Shown piece by piece: positions 18,033 through 27,985 of a stretch of DNA of 64,000 nucleotides. Position 1 is the first letter of the stretch. The number at the start of each line of letters is the position of its first letter. The DNA is from Halalkalibacter oceani (GTDB taxonomy: Bacteria; Bacillota; Bacilli; Bacillales; Bacillaceae_D): positions 62,001 through 126,000 of the forward strand of contig NZ_JAMBOS010000003.1 in NCBI RefSeq assembly GCF_023715705.1, read 5' to 3'. The notes under the pieces are model-generated. The model was not told the DNA's origin, did no database searches, and saw only the letters and a program-made list of their open reading frames with translations. Both the position numbers and the translations under genes were made by a program.

Positions 18033-18821
18033 ATGGGAAAATGGATTGATTTAACATTACCTTTATATGACTATATGCCGGTAGGGAATGTCTGGGCGTG
18101 GGATGTGCCATTCCAGTCTACTCCAATTACATCTGATACATTTAATGGCTATGAACTCACGATGATTACAATGTTTTCTGAGACGGGAACGAGGCTAATG
18201 ATCCGGGCAATGCAAGATGCGGATGCTCCAAAAGTTCACGAACTGCCATTAGATACGCTGATGATGCAAGATGCGGTGGTAGTGGAACTGCCTTGTCAAG
18301 CTGATGATGAGCTCTTTGCTGTAGACATTGAGAAAGCCTTCGCCAATGTTACTCTGAAAAAGGGAGATGCGATTATCTTGCGCACAGGATGGGGCGATGA
18401 TGAGAATTGGGTAAAATTGGGTGATGATTATGCTCGGACAGCCCCTCACCTTTCTAAGGAAGCAGCAGAGAAGCTGGTTGAGATAATGAAGGAGAATGAA
18501 TCGGAGCTCGTTGGCACGGATATCCCATATTGGGGTGGAGGAAGAAAGTATCAGCTGCCGCAATGGGCCTCAAAGCCGGCATGGGAGCGCAATCCGTTTC
18601 CATCAGTAGAAGCAAAGCGGTTTCTCGCCAATTATACATTGGAAAAGGCATATGAGGATTTTCCATCTCCGCATGTACTCAATTCAGCGGATGTGATGTA
18701 TATCGGGGCGATGTGTAACCTTGGGGAGATAAGGCAATCGCGCGTAAAGCTATCTGTCCTTCCGCTCAAGGTACAGGGAGCCCGCGGGGCCACATGCAAT
18801 GTTGTGGCATTTGAAGAATAA
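18033..18821 (+). CDS. cyclase-family protein with altered metal motif (paralog 2)
   Basis: A 262-aa paralog of the protein at 15706, sharing the opening LTLPLY--MPVGNVWAWD-PF and the segment SETGTRLM. As there, the HxxTHxDxPxH ligands are gone (Glu, Arg, Met and Met here) and the later Glu is Gly (YIGAMCNL). Because both copies changed to the same residues, the alteration predates their divergence and is likely functional. RBS GAGGAG precedes ATG 18033. Last gene of the operon, followed by a terminator. Confidence 0.8.
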   Translation: MGKWIDLTLPLYDYMPVGNVWAWDVPFQSTPITSDTFNGYELTMITMFSETGTRLMIRAMQDADAPKVHELPLDTLMMQDAVVVELPCQADDELFAVDIEKAFANVTLKKGDAIILRTGWGDDENWVKLGDDYARTAPHLSKEAAEKLVEIMKENESELVGTDIPYWGGGRKYQLPQWASKPAWERNPFPSVEAKRFLANYTLEKAYEDFPSPHVLNSADVMYIGAMCNLGEIRQSRVKLSVLPLKVQGARGATCNVVAFEE

Positions 18822-18867
18822 GAAGTAATTGAATAGCTAGATAAGAGGATTTTTTATACAAATACAA

Positions 18868-18908
18868 AACCAACCGCCATTAGCTTGAACAGCCAATAGC
18901 GGTTGGTT
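18868..18908. terminator. bidirectional terminator between the cyclase operon and the SLH gene
   Basis: AACCAACCGC at 18868-18877 pairs perfectly with GCGGTTGGTT at 18899-18908. T-rich sequence follows the stem on the minus strand (TTTTGTATTTG), where it terminates the giant SLH gene ending at 18917. It can also stop plus-strand transcripts from the cyclase operon. Confidence 0.8.
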
Positions 18909-18916
18909 GATTTACG

Positions 18917-21900
18917 TTAATCAATAAGCTCTGTTGTTTTTAATAATCGTTGAACCATCGCAGCGGCTTCCGCCCGCGTCATCGTATCCTTTGGTTTCAA
19001 GAACTGGTCGCTCTTTCCTTCAATGATTCCTTCGGAAATTAAGAGAGCAACAGCTTCTCTGGCCCAAGGAGCGACTTGGTTCGCATCGTCGTATGTCGCA
19101 AGCACTTGGTTGATTTGTCCTTCGTTCATTGCTGCCTCTGGTCTAATCAATGTTAAACTGCGGGCGATCATTGTCATTCCTTGTTCACGCGTAATATTGG
19201 AATGCCCATGGAACGCTCCGTTGTCATGACCAAGCACGATTCCAAAATCATTGGCAATCGTCACAGCGTCATGGTACCAGGCTGATGAAGGAACGTCATC
19301 AAAGACGTTTTGCTCGACATCCTGACGCATTAAGCCTAAGCCTTTTACAGCGATTACGGCAAACTCAGACCGGGTAATATTCCGGTTCGGAGTGAAATTA
19401 TTATTTCCGGTTCCTTCAATGACAAGGCGTGCACCCATATCATTGGCGCTTGTGTTCACCCAGTGGGTTTTGATATCATTGAAATCTTTTGGATTCCAGA
19501 TGACAGAATAGATTCCGGAATTGCGCAGGTCATGTATTTCAGCAAAGTAACGGTTATTGATTTCCGTTACAACTGTTGGAACATGGAACAGACTTCCGTC
19601 CGGATTGACGATAACCCCTGTTGTAATCCGATTTGGATCAATTCCTTCTGGAAGGGCGATTAATTTTGCTGCATACCCATCCAGTTGTCCGGCTTTATTC
19701 GTTTGTCCGTCGTGAGAGAAGCTCAATTCAATCTCAACAGGATGAACGAGTAATTCCTGACCGTTTCCAGTAGCTGTTTCACTTGCAAGCTGAGCCAGTT
19801 CTTCTGCGGAGCGTTTGATCTGAATGTGTACATCAATATCGCCGAGTGGTACATCGTTAAACTGTTGGGCGATGTCATCTACATTCAATTGGTCTACTGG
19901 AACCGGATAAACTGCCAGCAGATCTTCAATCTCTAAACTAGAGTTGGTATCGGCCAGCTTTTTCAAATCTTCCAAAGTCAACCCTTGAACATTTACATTG
20001 CCTTCCTCACGAATATGAATAGCTAACTTCTGGCCATCCTCTTCATCGAGAAGATCTGAGAGCTTATCCTGGTCGATATTGACGGTGATTTCGGTACTAT
20101 CCTCAAGTTCGTTTTTCTTAGCAGAAGCAAACGGATCTTCCATTCCATCAACGGTTGAGATAATGTCTTCTGAGCCAGAACCATTATCTGGAGCAGGAGG
20201 AGTCGGGCTCTGGCCGCCGCCGTTACCACCGCTGCCGCCACTACCGCCGCTTCCACCGCCGCCGTTACCACCACTATTACCAGGTGCTCTGGTAACAGTT
20301 ACAGTGTATTCTCTGGACGTTCCGTTCTCATCCGTCACTTTAACAATAATAGTGTTTGTTCCTACATTCAGAGAAAGGTTTTCGCTCGGCTGCCCGCTGG
20401 AAACTTCCTGCCAACCACCGTTATTTACACGAATCTCGATCTTTGCATTTTGAACCTCTACTGTAGGCGTTAATTTCAGCTGACTAACCGTGTTGGCTAC
20501 GTTTAGTGAGTAAGAGTCCTTCTCCGGATCGAAAGCCGGGCTTAGGGTGCCGACAGAAGGAATCAGTGAGCCAAGTGTTAGGCCAGGTTCGGTTACTTTC
20601 TTCAGTGCTCCTCGCGCATTATCTAATGCTTCAAGAGCATCATTTACTTCCTGTTGAGTGGCGTCCGGGTCATCGAGAACCTTTTGAGCTTCGTCTAAAG
20701 CGTCTTGCAGAGCCTGCCACGTAACAGGAGAGTAATCTTCTTCCAGTAGAGAGTCATCAGCAATTTCATTGTTGATTTCATCGGCTCTGTTTTGTAGAGC
20801 AGTTTTGTTTACTACAGGAGAAGGGACTTTCTCCAGAGCACCGTACGCGTCGTTTAAAGCCTTTAGAGCATCATTTACTTCCTGTTGAGTGGCGTCCGGG
20901 TCATTGAGAACCTTTTGAGCTTCGTCTAAAGCGTCTTGCAGAGCCTGCCACGTAACAGGAGAGTAATCTTCTTCCAGTAGAGAGTCATCAGCAATTTCAT
21001 TGTTGATTTCATCGGCTCTGTTTTGTAGAGCAGTTTTGTTTACTACAGGAGAAGGGACTTTCTCCAGAGCACCGTACGCGTCGTTTAAAGCTTTCAGAGC
21101 ATCATTTACTTCCTGTTGAGTGGCATCTGGGTCATTGAGAACCTTTTGAGCTTCGTCTAAAGCGTCTTGCAGAGCCTGCCACGTAACAGGAGAGTAATCT
21201 TCTTCCAGTAGAGAGTCATCAGCAATTTCATTGTTGATTTCACTGGTTCTGTTTTGTAGAGCAGTTTTGTCAATGACAACATAACTTACTTCATTCGACG
21301 GAGCCGAAGTTGTGTAATTCGGATTATTAGACTTCGCAACGACGTTGACCTTATATGTGCCCGGTGCTAATGGCGGTTCCAAGCTTGAGAGATCCAGCGT
21401 TGGATCCGTCACTTCCACTGTACGGGTTGTGCCGTCCTCCAGCTCGATCGTAGCTTCATACTTTTCTGCATCGTTGATCGGACCCCATGTTAACACATCG
21501 TCTGTCAGCGTCACTGTTGGCGCTGGTAATGGAGTGGCACCGATTTTATTAACCGCCTCCATCTCAAAATCATCAATCGACGCGCCATTCAAGCCTTTTA
21601 AATTGCCATTTTCTTTCGTATAAGACACCAAAACAGTATCGCTGACTTTAATTTCCTTTTCTGGCTTCAACCTCAACGTTTTATTGTCATCTGGGTCAAT
21701 TTCATAGCTGTCAATCGTTAACGTTTCGTCACCGATTGTAACCGTAAGACCGCTCAAGTCAGTTAAAGTAATAGGCTTGTCAAAAGTCAAGATGATCTCT
21801 TGCTCATTAACGTTTACATCCTCAACCGAAGCAGTCGCTAGTTCAGGAGCAACTACGCTAAATGTGAAATACTGTCCGTCTTCTAACGTAACATCTTCAG

Positions 21901-24900
21901 CTACGTAATACGAAATCCCATTAATCTCGTTAACTGCTAATGCATATTCAGTAGCGTTTGAAAAGTCGGTATCATTGTCACTAACAAGCAGCTTTTTCCC
22001 GTCTAGAAGCGCATCTGCCGGAATAGCTACTTGTACGGTTCCTACATCCTTCGAATTTTGGACTTTCCAAATCCGTTGCGGATGGTATTCTGTATCCTTC
22101 ACATGCACGTCAAATACCAGGTCTTCCCCATTGTCGCTCCAGATCAGATATTGCCCATCGCTAGTAAATTCATTGCTGTTTTGCGCATTGGTTTCCGCTA
22201 CAATCCCTAAACCGATTGCAATCTGCGGTACGTCTGGATGAATACTGTGACTTTGTTTCTGATTAAGATTTTGGGCATCATCACGACCAATACCTGCAAT
22301 GTTGTGCTTGTAAGTACCGTCTACTTCCCATACGATCTCATCGTTGGTAGCAACGTAAGGACTGTTACCTTCGTTGAGGGTAATCCCATACTTCACTGCC
22401 AGATACGTTTCAATTTTGGCAGCTTCGGCACTAGTTAGATTATCATAAAGGATGATCTCAGCCACATCGGCACGAAGACCTGTCCAATCTTGAGTACCGC
22501 CGTTTGTAGCCCCAATGACAGGAGAAAATGTTATTGGTCCAAAGTTTCCTCTCCGATTTACGGTACTGTTCTTGCCATCAACTCTACCTACATGATTTGT
22601 GTTAGTTATAATCTCAAATCCCGTAAGCTGATGACGAGTTCTATCGACTGTTGGGACATAAGTATACAGGTTTTGGTGACCGTTACCTGTAGCAAAGTCA
22701 TTTTCCCAGCCTCCTAATATAATTACACCATTGTTGCCTCCTGGATTTACCGAACTTCCTACAAGAACACCAGAATGCCCGGATGAAGGGGACTTATAAA
22801 CGGCGTAACCGGACTGGAATGTTAGCTGTTTATCTCCAACTAGTTTGGCTGACTCATTGTAGTGCTTGTATTTTGCAGGATTATCAAACGTTATGCTCGG
22901 ATTGAAGTTCACACCGTTCGCGTTATATGTCGGTGTTCTTGCTTCCTGTCCTGCTGGTACGTCAAGTGAAAAATTGACAGGAGCAGGAGATCTGTCCGCC
23001 CACCCGGTCAGCAGTCTACCATCATGAGCTACACCCTCATCCGCTTTCAACCAAAGAACCGGTTGTACGTTTGATCCACCTGGGACTGCTGGACCAGTCA
23101 CGAATTGATGATCTACTGTCTGGTTGAATGGATCAATCGGAACACCATTAGTGCCCTTTAGAGTCCGGTTTCCATCATAGTCTACGTCAACTGCTTTATC
23201 CGTCACATCGGTTCCGTCCGGCAGTATCAAAATCAGTTTGGTTTTATCTAGCGAATCAACTTCGAAAGCAGTTATGCCTACTTCCGTACCATCAATAGTA
23301 ACGGTAAAACCGCTCACATCGCTTAAGTCTATTTCCTGATCAAACGTCAGGACGATATGAGTTTCGTCTGCATCTGATTTCTTTAAGGTTGCGTTTACTA
23401 GCTCCGGAACCGAAGCGGCAATCGTAAAGTACGAAATGCTGGCAAAATCCTTTGTATCAATTGTGACCTCGCCATTTTCGATCCGATAGAACGAATCGTC
23501 AGCATCAAATGTTTCGTCGTCACTTAGTACGACATATAGCGGCCAATCCGTAGCGCCGTCTACTTTGTCGATTTTCAGAGTGATTGTCGTATCCTCATTT
23601 GTGTCAGGGTTCACGTCTTGCCAATTCGTTTTCTTGACTTTATAAACACGTTCCATCCGTTTCAGATTTTCATCCGATTTGTCGGCTGGATCAATAAAGT
23701 TAGTGCCTGCTCCATTATCACCGAACAAGAAGTACGATTGGTCATTCCAGATGGTATTCAGATTTTCTTCGTTAGAGCTGGCAACGGAATTGCCCAGGGC
23801 GATCGTTACATTGGCACCGACTTCCTGCGACATTGATTGCTTTTGATATAAAGCTCCATCGTTATCGCGTCCGATACCGGTAATGCGGTTGCCATATTCC
23901 GTGTTGTCAGCTACGGTCCACATGGTGGTATCATGGCTGTCAACGTAATCGGTCGGTAAAGTCAGCCCATACTTTAATGCTAAATAGCTGTTAACTTTGA
24001 TCCGGTCCGGTTCATCCAATTTCTTGTTGAACACAATGACTTCGGAAATAGAGCCATTAAAACGACTATAATGACCCGCGCCGATATACGGTCCTGCAGA
24101 GTAATTAAAATTCACTTCATTTACATCGCTTGCCTCTGTATATAACTCATTTCCGTCCAAAGAGAAGGACCATCCATCCTCAGTTGAACTCCAAATATTC
24201 ATCACACGAGAATTTTTCAGTTCAAATCCTTGAACATCAATCGTTTTGTTGACTGTGGAACCAAAATATGTGCGGATTTGCTGACCGTTATTCAGTCCAT
24301 AGGCTGATGCCCCAGGTTTATTGTAGCCTGTTCCGCCTAGATCCCAAGGGAATCCAGCATAATTGTCACTTGCTTGGACGGAAAACATCTCACGTTCAGT
24401 GTCGGAAGTAGAACCGACGCCTGGTTTTACAAAATAAGCAGAATCGGGAGTAATTCTAATGCCAGGGTTAAAGTTAACGGAATTGGCATTATATGGAATG
24501 CTGGTGGCGGGATCAACACGTCTCCATTGCTCATCAACAGCCAAGTCATCCAAAAATGTTACATTACCGTCGGCAATAACCGCACTTCTCCCTACATCTA
24601 CCCAAGAAAGTAGACCGTCTCTAACCCCCCCTGGGGCAATTGGAGTAACAGGAGTAACTGCCTGTAAATGATTTCTTGCCGCTTCCAGATTTGTAAGCGC
24701 AACTGTTACTTCTTCTGGAGTGGCATTGCTCTTTACCAACACGGCTTGCGCTTCATTCAGCGCGTCCTGCAATGCTTTCCAGCTTTCTTCCGTGTACTCC
24801 GATTCGATTAGACCTTCACCGTTGATCTCATCTACTTTCGCTTGCAAAGGCGATTTGTCAGTTTGCCATACTAAGGCATTACCATCACCATAAACAGCAA

Positions 24901-26929
24901 AAAGATGTGGATGGTTGTCGGCAATCAGGTTCTCCAGCCCCGTCAAATTACCGTCCGTTGCTTGTCCAAACTGACTTCCTGGAGTCATCCGATTTTGCGC
25001 GGTGATCCCCGCTTCCCCGGTAAAGTTTCCGTTTAGAGTAAGGAGATGAGCGTCTTGCAAATAAACATTTCGCTCCGAAGTTCCATGCGTATTCCCCGTG
25101 ATCACTGCATCGCCTGAAAGAAGGATTTGACCACCACGGGACTGAACTCCTCCGTCGGTATTGTTCGTAATGCGGCCACCAGTCATCATAAATTGTGCTC
25201 CAGAATCAACCAGGACCGCTGCACCGGCGCCTCCTGAATCACGGCGCTTATTGCCGCTGATTTCTCCACCTTTCATTTCTACAACAGAACCGGGGTTATT
25301 GACAAATATCGCACTTCCTAAATGCCAGGAATAGCTGTTTTGTAAAATAGCACCTTCATCAATAGTAAGGGTTGAACCAGTGTAGACATTAAATAATCTT
25401 CCATCGAGCGACCCTCGTTCGAGATTGCCGTCAATGATGATATTTCTTAATGTTACATGACTATTATTTTCAAGTTGAAATAGTACTTTCCCACTTGGGT
25501 CGCCCCGCTTAATCACCGCGGTCTCTGCGACATCAGGGGCAGTAGAAATTGTAAAATGCTTGTCAGTTATTCTAGCAACTACTTCAACACCACCTGACAA
25601 TGTGATATCGTCCAAGATATAGATGGTCCCCTCGTCACGAACTTCTTGAGAGGCTTTCTGTATAGTGGCATAAGGATTGTCTCGGGTACCGTCACCGGTA
25701 CTGTCATTTCCTCCGCTGGAGACGTAAACTGGTCCTGATACCAGCGCGGCGTAGGCAGCATTTAATGCTTCAAGTGCTGCATTTACTTCAGCCAGTGTGG
25801 CGGTTCGCTTATTCAACACGTTTTGCGCGTCTTGCAATGCTTCTTGTAGAGCTTGCCAACTCTCTTCCGTATACTTCGATTCGATCAGGTTTTCTCCGTT
25901 GATCGTATCTACTCTCGATTGCAACGACGATTTATCAATCTGCCATTCCAACGTATTACCATCACCATAAACAGCAATAAGATGTGGATTGTTATCGGCA
26001 AACAGATTCTCCAGCCCTGTCAAACCGGCTTCGGCTGCTTGTCCAAACTGCGCTCCTGGTGTCATAGAGGACGAGGTAATACCTACTTCTCCAGTTAAAT
26101 TACCGTTTAGAATAAGAGTTCTATAGTTTGCCATATTAACGTTCAGGGCTTGGCCCAAATTATCTCTATTCCCCATGATACTTGCTTCACCTGAAAGCAA
26201 AAACTGACCACCATTAGTACCGCGGAATCCAACTCCTCCACCAATATTGTCCGTGATCAGACCACCACTCATAATAAATTGTGTTTCTGCGTCAACCAAG
26301 ACTGCTGCACCGTTCGAATTGTTGCCGCTAATTTCTCCACCTTTCATTTCGACAACCGAACCTGCATGCTGAATATGGATTACGCCTCCATTAAATGAAG
26401 AATAGCTTCCACGTAAAATAACGCCCTCTTCAATAATCAGCTTTGAACCATTGAAGACATTAATTATTCTTCCACTGATCCTTTGCTCGTTGTAGTTACT
26501 GTCAATGATAATATTTTTTAATGTTAGCTCGCCTTCAGTTAAGTTAAACTGCGAATCTGTTGAATTATTACCGCTTGGCTCACCACGCTTAATCGTAACA
26601 GTTTCTACTTCAGGGGCCGTTGTGATCGTAACACGCTTGTCTGAGCCGAGACTAAGCATCTGTCCATCTTTAGTAGTTTGTGTAATATCTTTCAAGACAT
26701 AGATTGTTCCCCCGTCAGGAACCTCTTGATAGGCCTTGTTCAATGTAGCATAAGGATTCGCTCGGGTTCCATCACCTGTGGAGTTATTGCCGTCGCTGGA
26801 AACGTAAATGCCTTCTGTAGCGGCATAGCTGACCGAAGCTCCTAAGTTTACTCCCATGCCCGTGAAGACAAGAAGAAAAATCAGGAACATAATCCCTATT
26901 TTCCGCAAAGTAATTTCATAGCTATGCAT
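18917..26929 (-). CDS. giant multidomain S-layer-homology surface protein
   Basis: A 2670-aa exported protein anchored by SLH domains. A signal peptide of about 36 residues ends in VSYA-ATEG. Two units follow, each a right-handed beta-helix-like domain (about 38-330 and 398-685) plus a FIVAR helical domain (333-397 and 686-756). Next are two LamG-like units with the motif YLALKYGLTL or YLAVKYGITL, each ending in a SwmB-like Ig fold (about 1173-1273 and 1690-1795). A fibronectin-like domain, three FIVAR repeats (1883-2116), a cadherin-like sandwich (2120-2215) and a Gly/Ser linker come next. Three SLH motifs (from about 2481) end the protein. Adhesion or polysaccharide binding is likely. Start ATG 26929 with AAAGGAA upstream. 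Confidence 0.85.
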   Translation of the reverse strand: MHSYEITLRKIGIMFLIFLLVFTGMGVNLGASVSYAATEGIYVSSDGNNSTGDGTRANPYATLNKAYQEVPDGGTIYVLKDITQTTKDGQMLSLGSDKRVTITTAPEVETVTIKRGEPSGNNSTDSQFNLTEGELTLKNIIIDSNYNEQRISGRIINVFNGSKLIIEEGVILRGSYSSFNGGVIHIQHAGSVVEMKGGEISGNNSNGAAVLVDAETQFIMSGGLITDNIGGGVGFRGTNGGQFLLSGEASIMGNRDNLGQALNVNMANYRTLILNGNLTGEVGITSSSMTPGAQFGQAAEAGLTGLENLFADNNPHLIAVYGDGNTLEWQIDKSSLQSRVDTINGENLIESKYTEESWQALQEALQDAQNVLNKRTATLAEVNAALEALNAAYAALVSGPVYVSSGGNDSTGDGTRDNPYATIQKASQEVRDEGTIYILDDITLSGGVEVVARITDKHFTISTAPDVAETAVIKRGDPSGKVLFQLENNSHVTLRNIIIDGNLERGSLDGRLFNVYTGSTLTIDEGAILQNSYSWHLGSAIFVNNPGSVVEMKGGEISGNKRRDSGGAGAAVLVDSGAQFMMTGGRITNNTDGGVQSRGGQILLSGDAVITGNTHGTSERNVYLQDAHLLTLNGNFTGEAGITAQNRMTPGSQFGQATDGNLTGLENLIADNHPHLFAVYGDGNALVWQTDKSPLQAKVDEINGEGLIESEYTEESWKALQDALNEAQAVLVKSNATPEEVTVALTNLEAARNHLQAVTPVTPIAPGGVRDGLLSWVDVGRSAVIADGNVTFLDDLAVDEQWRRVDPATSIPYNANSVNFNPGIRITPDSAYFVKPGVGSTSDTEREMFSVQASDNYAGFPWDLGGTGYNKPGASAYGLNNGQQIRTYFGSTVNKTIDVQGFELKNSRVMNIWSSTEDGWSFSLDGNELYTEASDVNEVNFNYSAGPYIGAGHYSRFNGSISEVIVFNKKLDEPDRIKVNSYLALKYGLTLPTDYVDSHDTTMWTVADNTEYGNRITGIGRDNDGALYQKQSMSQEVGANVTIALGNSVASSNEENLNTIWNDQSYFLFGDNGAGTNFIDPADKSDENLKRMERVYKVKKTNWQDVNPDTNEDTTITLKIDKVDGATDWPLYVVLSDDETFDADDSFYRIENGEVTIDTKDFASISYFTIAASVPELVNATLKKSDADETHIVLTFDQEIDLSDVSGFTVTIDGTEVGITAFEVDSLDKTKLILILPDGTDVTDKAVDVDYDGNRTLKGTNGVPIDPFNQTVDHQFVTGPAVPGGSNVQPVLWLKADEGVAHDGRLLTGWADRSPAPVNFSLDVPAGQEARTPTYNANGVNFNPSITFDNPAKYKHYNESAKLVGDKQLTFQSGYAVYKSPSSGHSGVLVGSSVNPGGNNGVIILGGWENDFATGNGHQNLYTYVPTVDRTRHQLTGFEIITNTNHVGRVDGKNSTVNRRGNFGPITFSPVIGATNGGTQDWTGLRADVAEIILYDNLTSAEAAKIETYLAVKYGITLNEGNSPYVATNDEIVWEVDGTYKHNIAGIGRDDAQNLNQKQSHSIHPDVPQIAIGLGIVAETNAQNSNEFTSDGQYLIWSDNGEDLVFDVHVKDTEYHPQRIWKVQNSKDVGTVQVAIPADALLDGKKLLVSDNDTDFSNATEYALAVNEINGISYYVAEDVTLEDGQYFTFSVVAPELATASVEDVNVNEQEIILTFDKPITLTDLSGLTVTIGDETLTIDSYEIDPDDNKTLRLKPEKEIKVSDTVLVSYTKENGNLKGLNGASIDDFEMEAVNKIGATPLPAPTVTLTDDVLTWGPINDAEKYEATIELEDGTTRTVEVTDPTLDLSSLEPPLAPGTYKVNVVAKSNNPNYTTSAPSNEVSYVVIDKTALQNRTSEINNEIADDSLLEEDYSPVTWQALQDALDEAQKVLNDPDATQQEVNDALKALNDAYGALEKVPSPVVNKTALQNRADEINNEIADDSLLEEDYSPVTWQALQDALDEAQKVLNDPDATQQEVNDALKALNDAYGALEKVPSPVVNKTALQNRADEINNEIADDSLLEEDYSPVTWQALQDALDEAQKVLDDPDATQQEVNDALEALDNARGALKKVTEPGLTLGSLIPSVGTLSPAFDPEKDSYSLNVANTVSQLKLTPTVEVQNAKIEIRVNNGGWQEVSSGQPSENLSLNVGTNTIIVKVTDENGTSREYTVTVTRAPGNSGGNGGGGSGGSGGSGGNGGGQSPTPPAPDNGSGSEDIISTVDGMEDPFASAKKNELEDSTEITVNIDQDKLSDLLDEEDGQKLAIHIREEGNVNVQGLTLEDLKKLADTNSSLEIEDLLAVYPVPVDQLNVDDIAQQFNDVPLGDIDVHIQIKRSAEELAQLASETATGNGQELLVHPVEIELSFSHDGQTNKAGQLDGYAAKLIALPEGIDPNRITTGVIVNPDGSLFHVPTVVTEINNRYFAEIHDLRNSGIYSVIWNPKDFNDIKTHWVNTSANDMGARLVIEGTGNNNFTPNRNITRSEFAVIAVKGLGLMRQDVEQNVFDDVPSSAWYHDAVTIANDFGIVLGHDNGAFHGHSNITREQGMTMIARSLTLIRPEAAMNEGQINQVLATYDDANQVAPWAREAVALLISEGIIEGKSDQFLKPKDTMTRAEAAAMVQRLLKTTELID
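20601..21280 (-). repeat. three tandem 231-bp FIVAR-coding repeats
   Basis: Three consecutive units of exactly 231 bp (77 codons) within the SLH gene. The marker TTTTGTAGAGCAGTTTTG begins at 20790, 21021 and 21252. The units are almost identical at DNA level, differing by a few bases, so they arose by recent duplication or are kept alike by recombination. Copy number may vary between strains and could be miscounted in short-read assemblies. Confidence 0.9.
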
Positions 26930-27418
26930 TCAGATCATTCCTTTCTAAGATTTTTGAATGTACTGACCAATGACTTACTCTCATTTTCCTGCTAGTATGC
27001 GTACCTCCCATACGTATTGTTTTTGGTTAATTGATAATCGAATAATGGAAAAGATAAGTGTATGTTATGACGATGATTGCTGAAGTTACATTCTTGAGAA
27101 GTTAGTCTACTAAAAGTGACATACACACCCTCATTTCCACAATTTTCGCCAAGGTACATAGTAGCAAGTCTATCTATACACTTCCTATACAAATTCAATG
27201 AGCGGGGAGGCAATACCGAATTACTGCTATAGTGGAGAGGAATGAGGAAGGTGGCATGATTACAGACAAAGCGGTGTGACGATTGTTAACGGTTAGTGAA
27301 TTTTGACATTGTTTTACGATGATCCGCTTAGTTGTTATTTATTTTTTTATTGAAGTCCAAACTATTTGTTATTCCTTTACGAATATATCCATGAGGAGCA
27401 AAAACGAAGCAGAAGCGA
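26930..27418. other. divergent intergenic region between the SLH gene and the sigma-factor operon
   Basis: About 490 bp without a credible gene. A TTGACA occurs at 27303-27308, but no matching -10 lies at normal spacing. No clear ECF-type promoter pair, operator palindrome or hairpin stands out. It must hold promoters for both flanking genes, but I cannot place them. Confidence 0.5.
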
Positions 27419-27985
27419 GTGGACAGGATGAAGAAAGAAGCAGCTTTACTAAAAAGAATCAAACGAAAAGGGGATAAAGAGGCGGCGAATGAGTTAATTT
27501 CTTTCTATTATAAAGAAATGTACCGCTTTCTTTATAAGCAGACGTTGCAGAAGGAACTGGCGATGGATTTGACGCAGGAGGTTTTTATTAACGTCCTTCA
27601 ATCGATTCATACTTTCGATCAGCGCAAAGCATCCTTTCGCACGTGGCTGTACAGGCTGGCTACGAATCGCATTATTGATTACTATCGCTCGAAATATTAT
27701 AAATACCACCAGCTGATCGTCCCGATGGAGGAGGAGAGCCTAAATGGTGAAGAGGATTTCACGATCAGGCTCGAGCAGCAGCAGGATCTGGAAAAGGTGG
27801 TGGCGGTCGTTAATCAGCTTGATGCCGGTTCGCAGGAAATCTTTCGGCTAAAGCTGTTTGCCGAGTATACGTTTCGCGATATAGCGGAGGTGCTTGATTT
27901 GCCTGAGTCAACGGTGAAAACGAAATTTTACACGGCACAAAAGTATGTCAAACAAGTTTGGAAGGAGGGAGCACATGAAGCGTGA
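27419..27985 (+). CDS. ECF-like RNA polymerase sigma factor
   Basis: A 188-aa sigma-70-family protein with region 2 (YYKEMYRFLYKQT, AMDLTQEVFINVLQSI, ASFRTWLYRLATNRIIDYYR) and region 4 (AGSQEIFRLKLFAEYTFRDIAEVL, DLPESTVKTKFYTAQK). It lacks regions 1.1 and 3, as in ECF factors. The start is uncertain: GTG 27419 or ATG 27428, neither with a strong ribosome binding site. It overlaps the next gene by 11 bases. The order sigma, membrane protein, ABC ATPase, permease, permease resembles the sigY-yxl operon of Bacillus subtilis. Confidence 0.85.
   Translation: MDRMKKEAALLKRIKRKGDKEAANELISFYYKEMYRFLYKQTLQKELAMDLTQEVFINVLQSIHTFDQRKASFRTWLYRLATNRIIDYYRSKYYKYHQLIVPMEEESLNGEEDFTIRLEQQQDLEKVVAVVNQLDAGSQEIFRLKLFAEYTFRDIAEVLDLPESTVKTKFYTAQKYVKQVWKEGAHEA

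Noticed and set aside
20601-21280. Direct repeats considered as a CRISPR array
   Set aside because: The units are 231 bp, contiguous without spacers, in frame and encode FIVAR domains of the SLH protein.
26992-27213. 73-aa minus-strand frame upstream of the SLH gene
   Set aside because: No ribosome binding site or family resemblance; it lies in the promoter region of two divergent genes.
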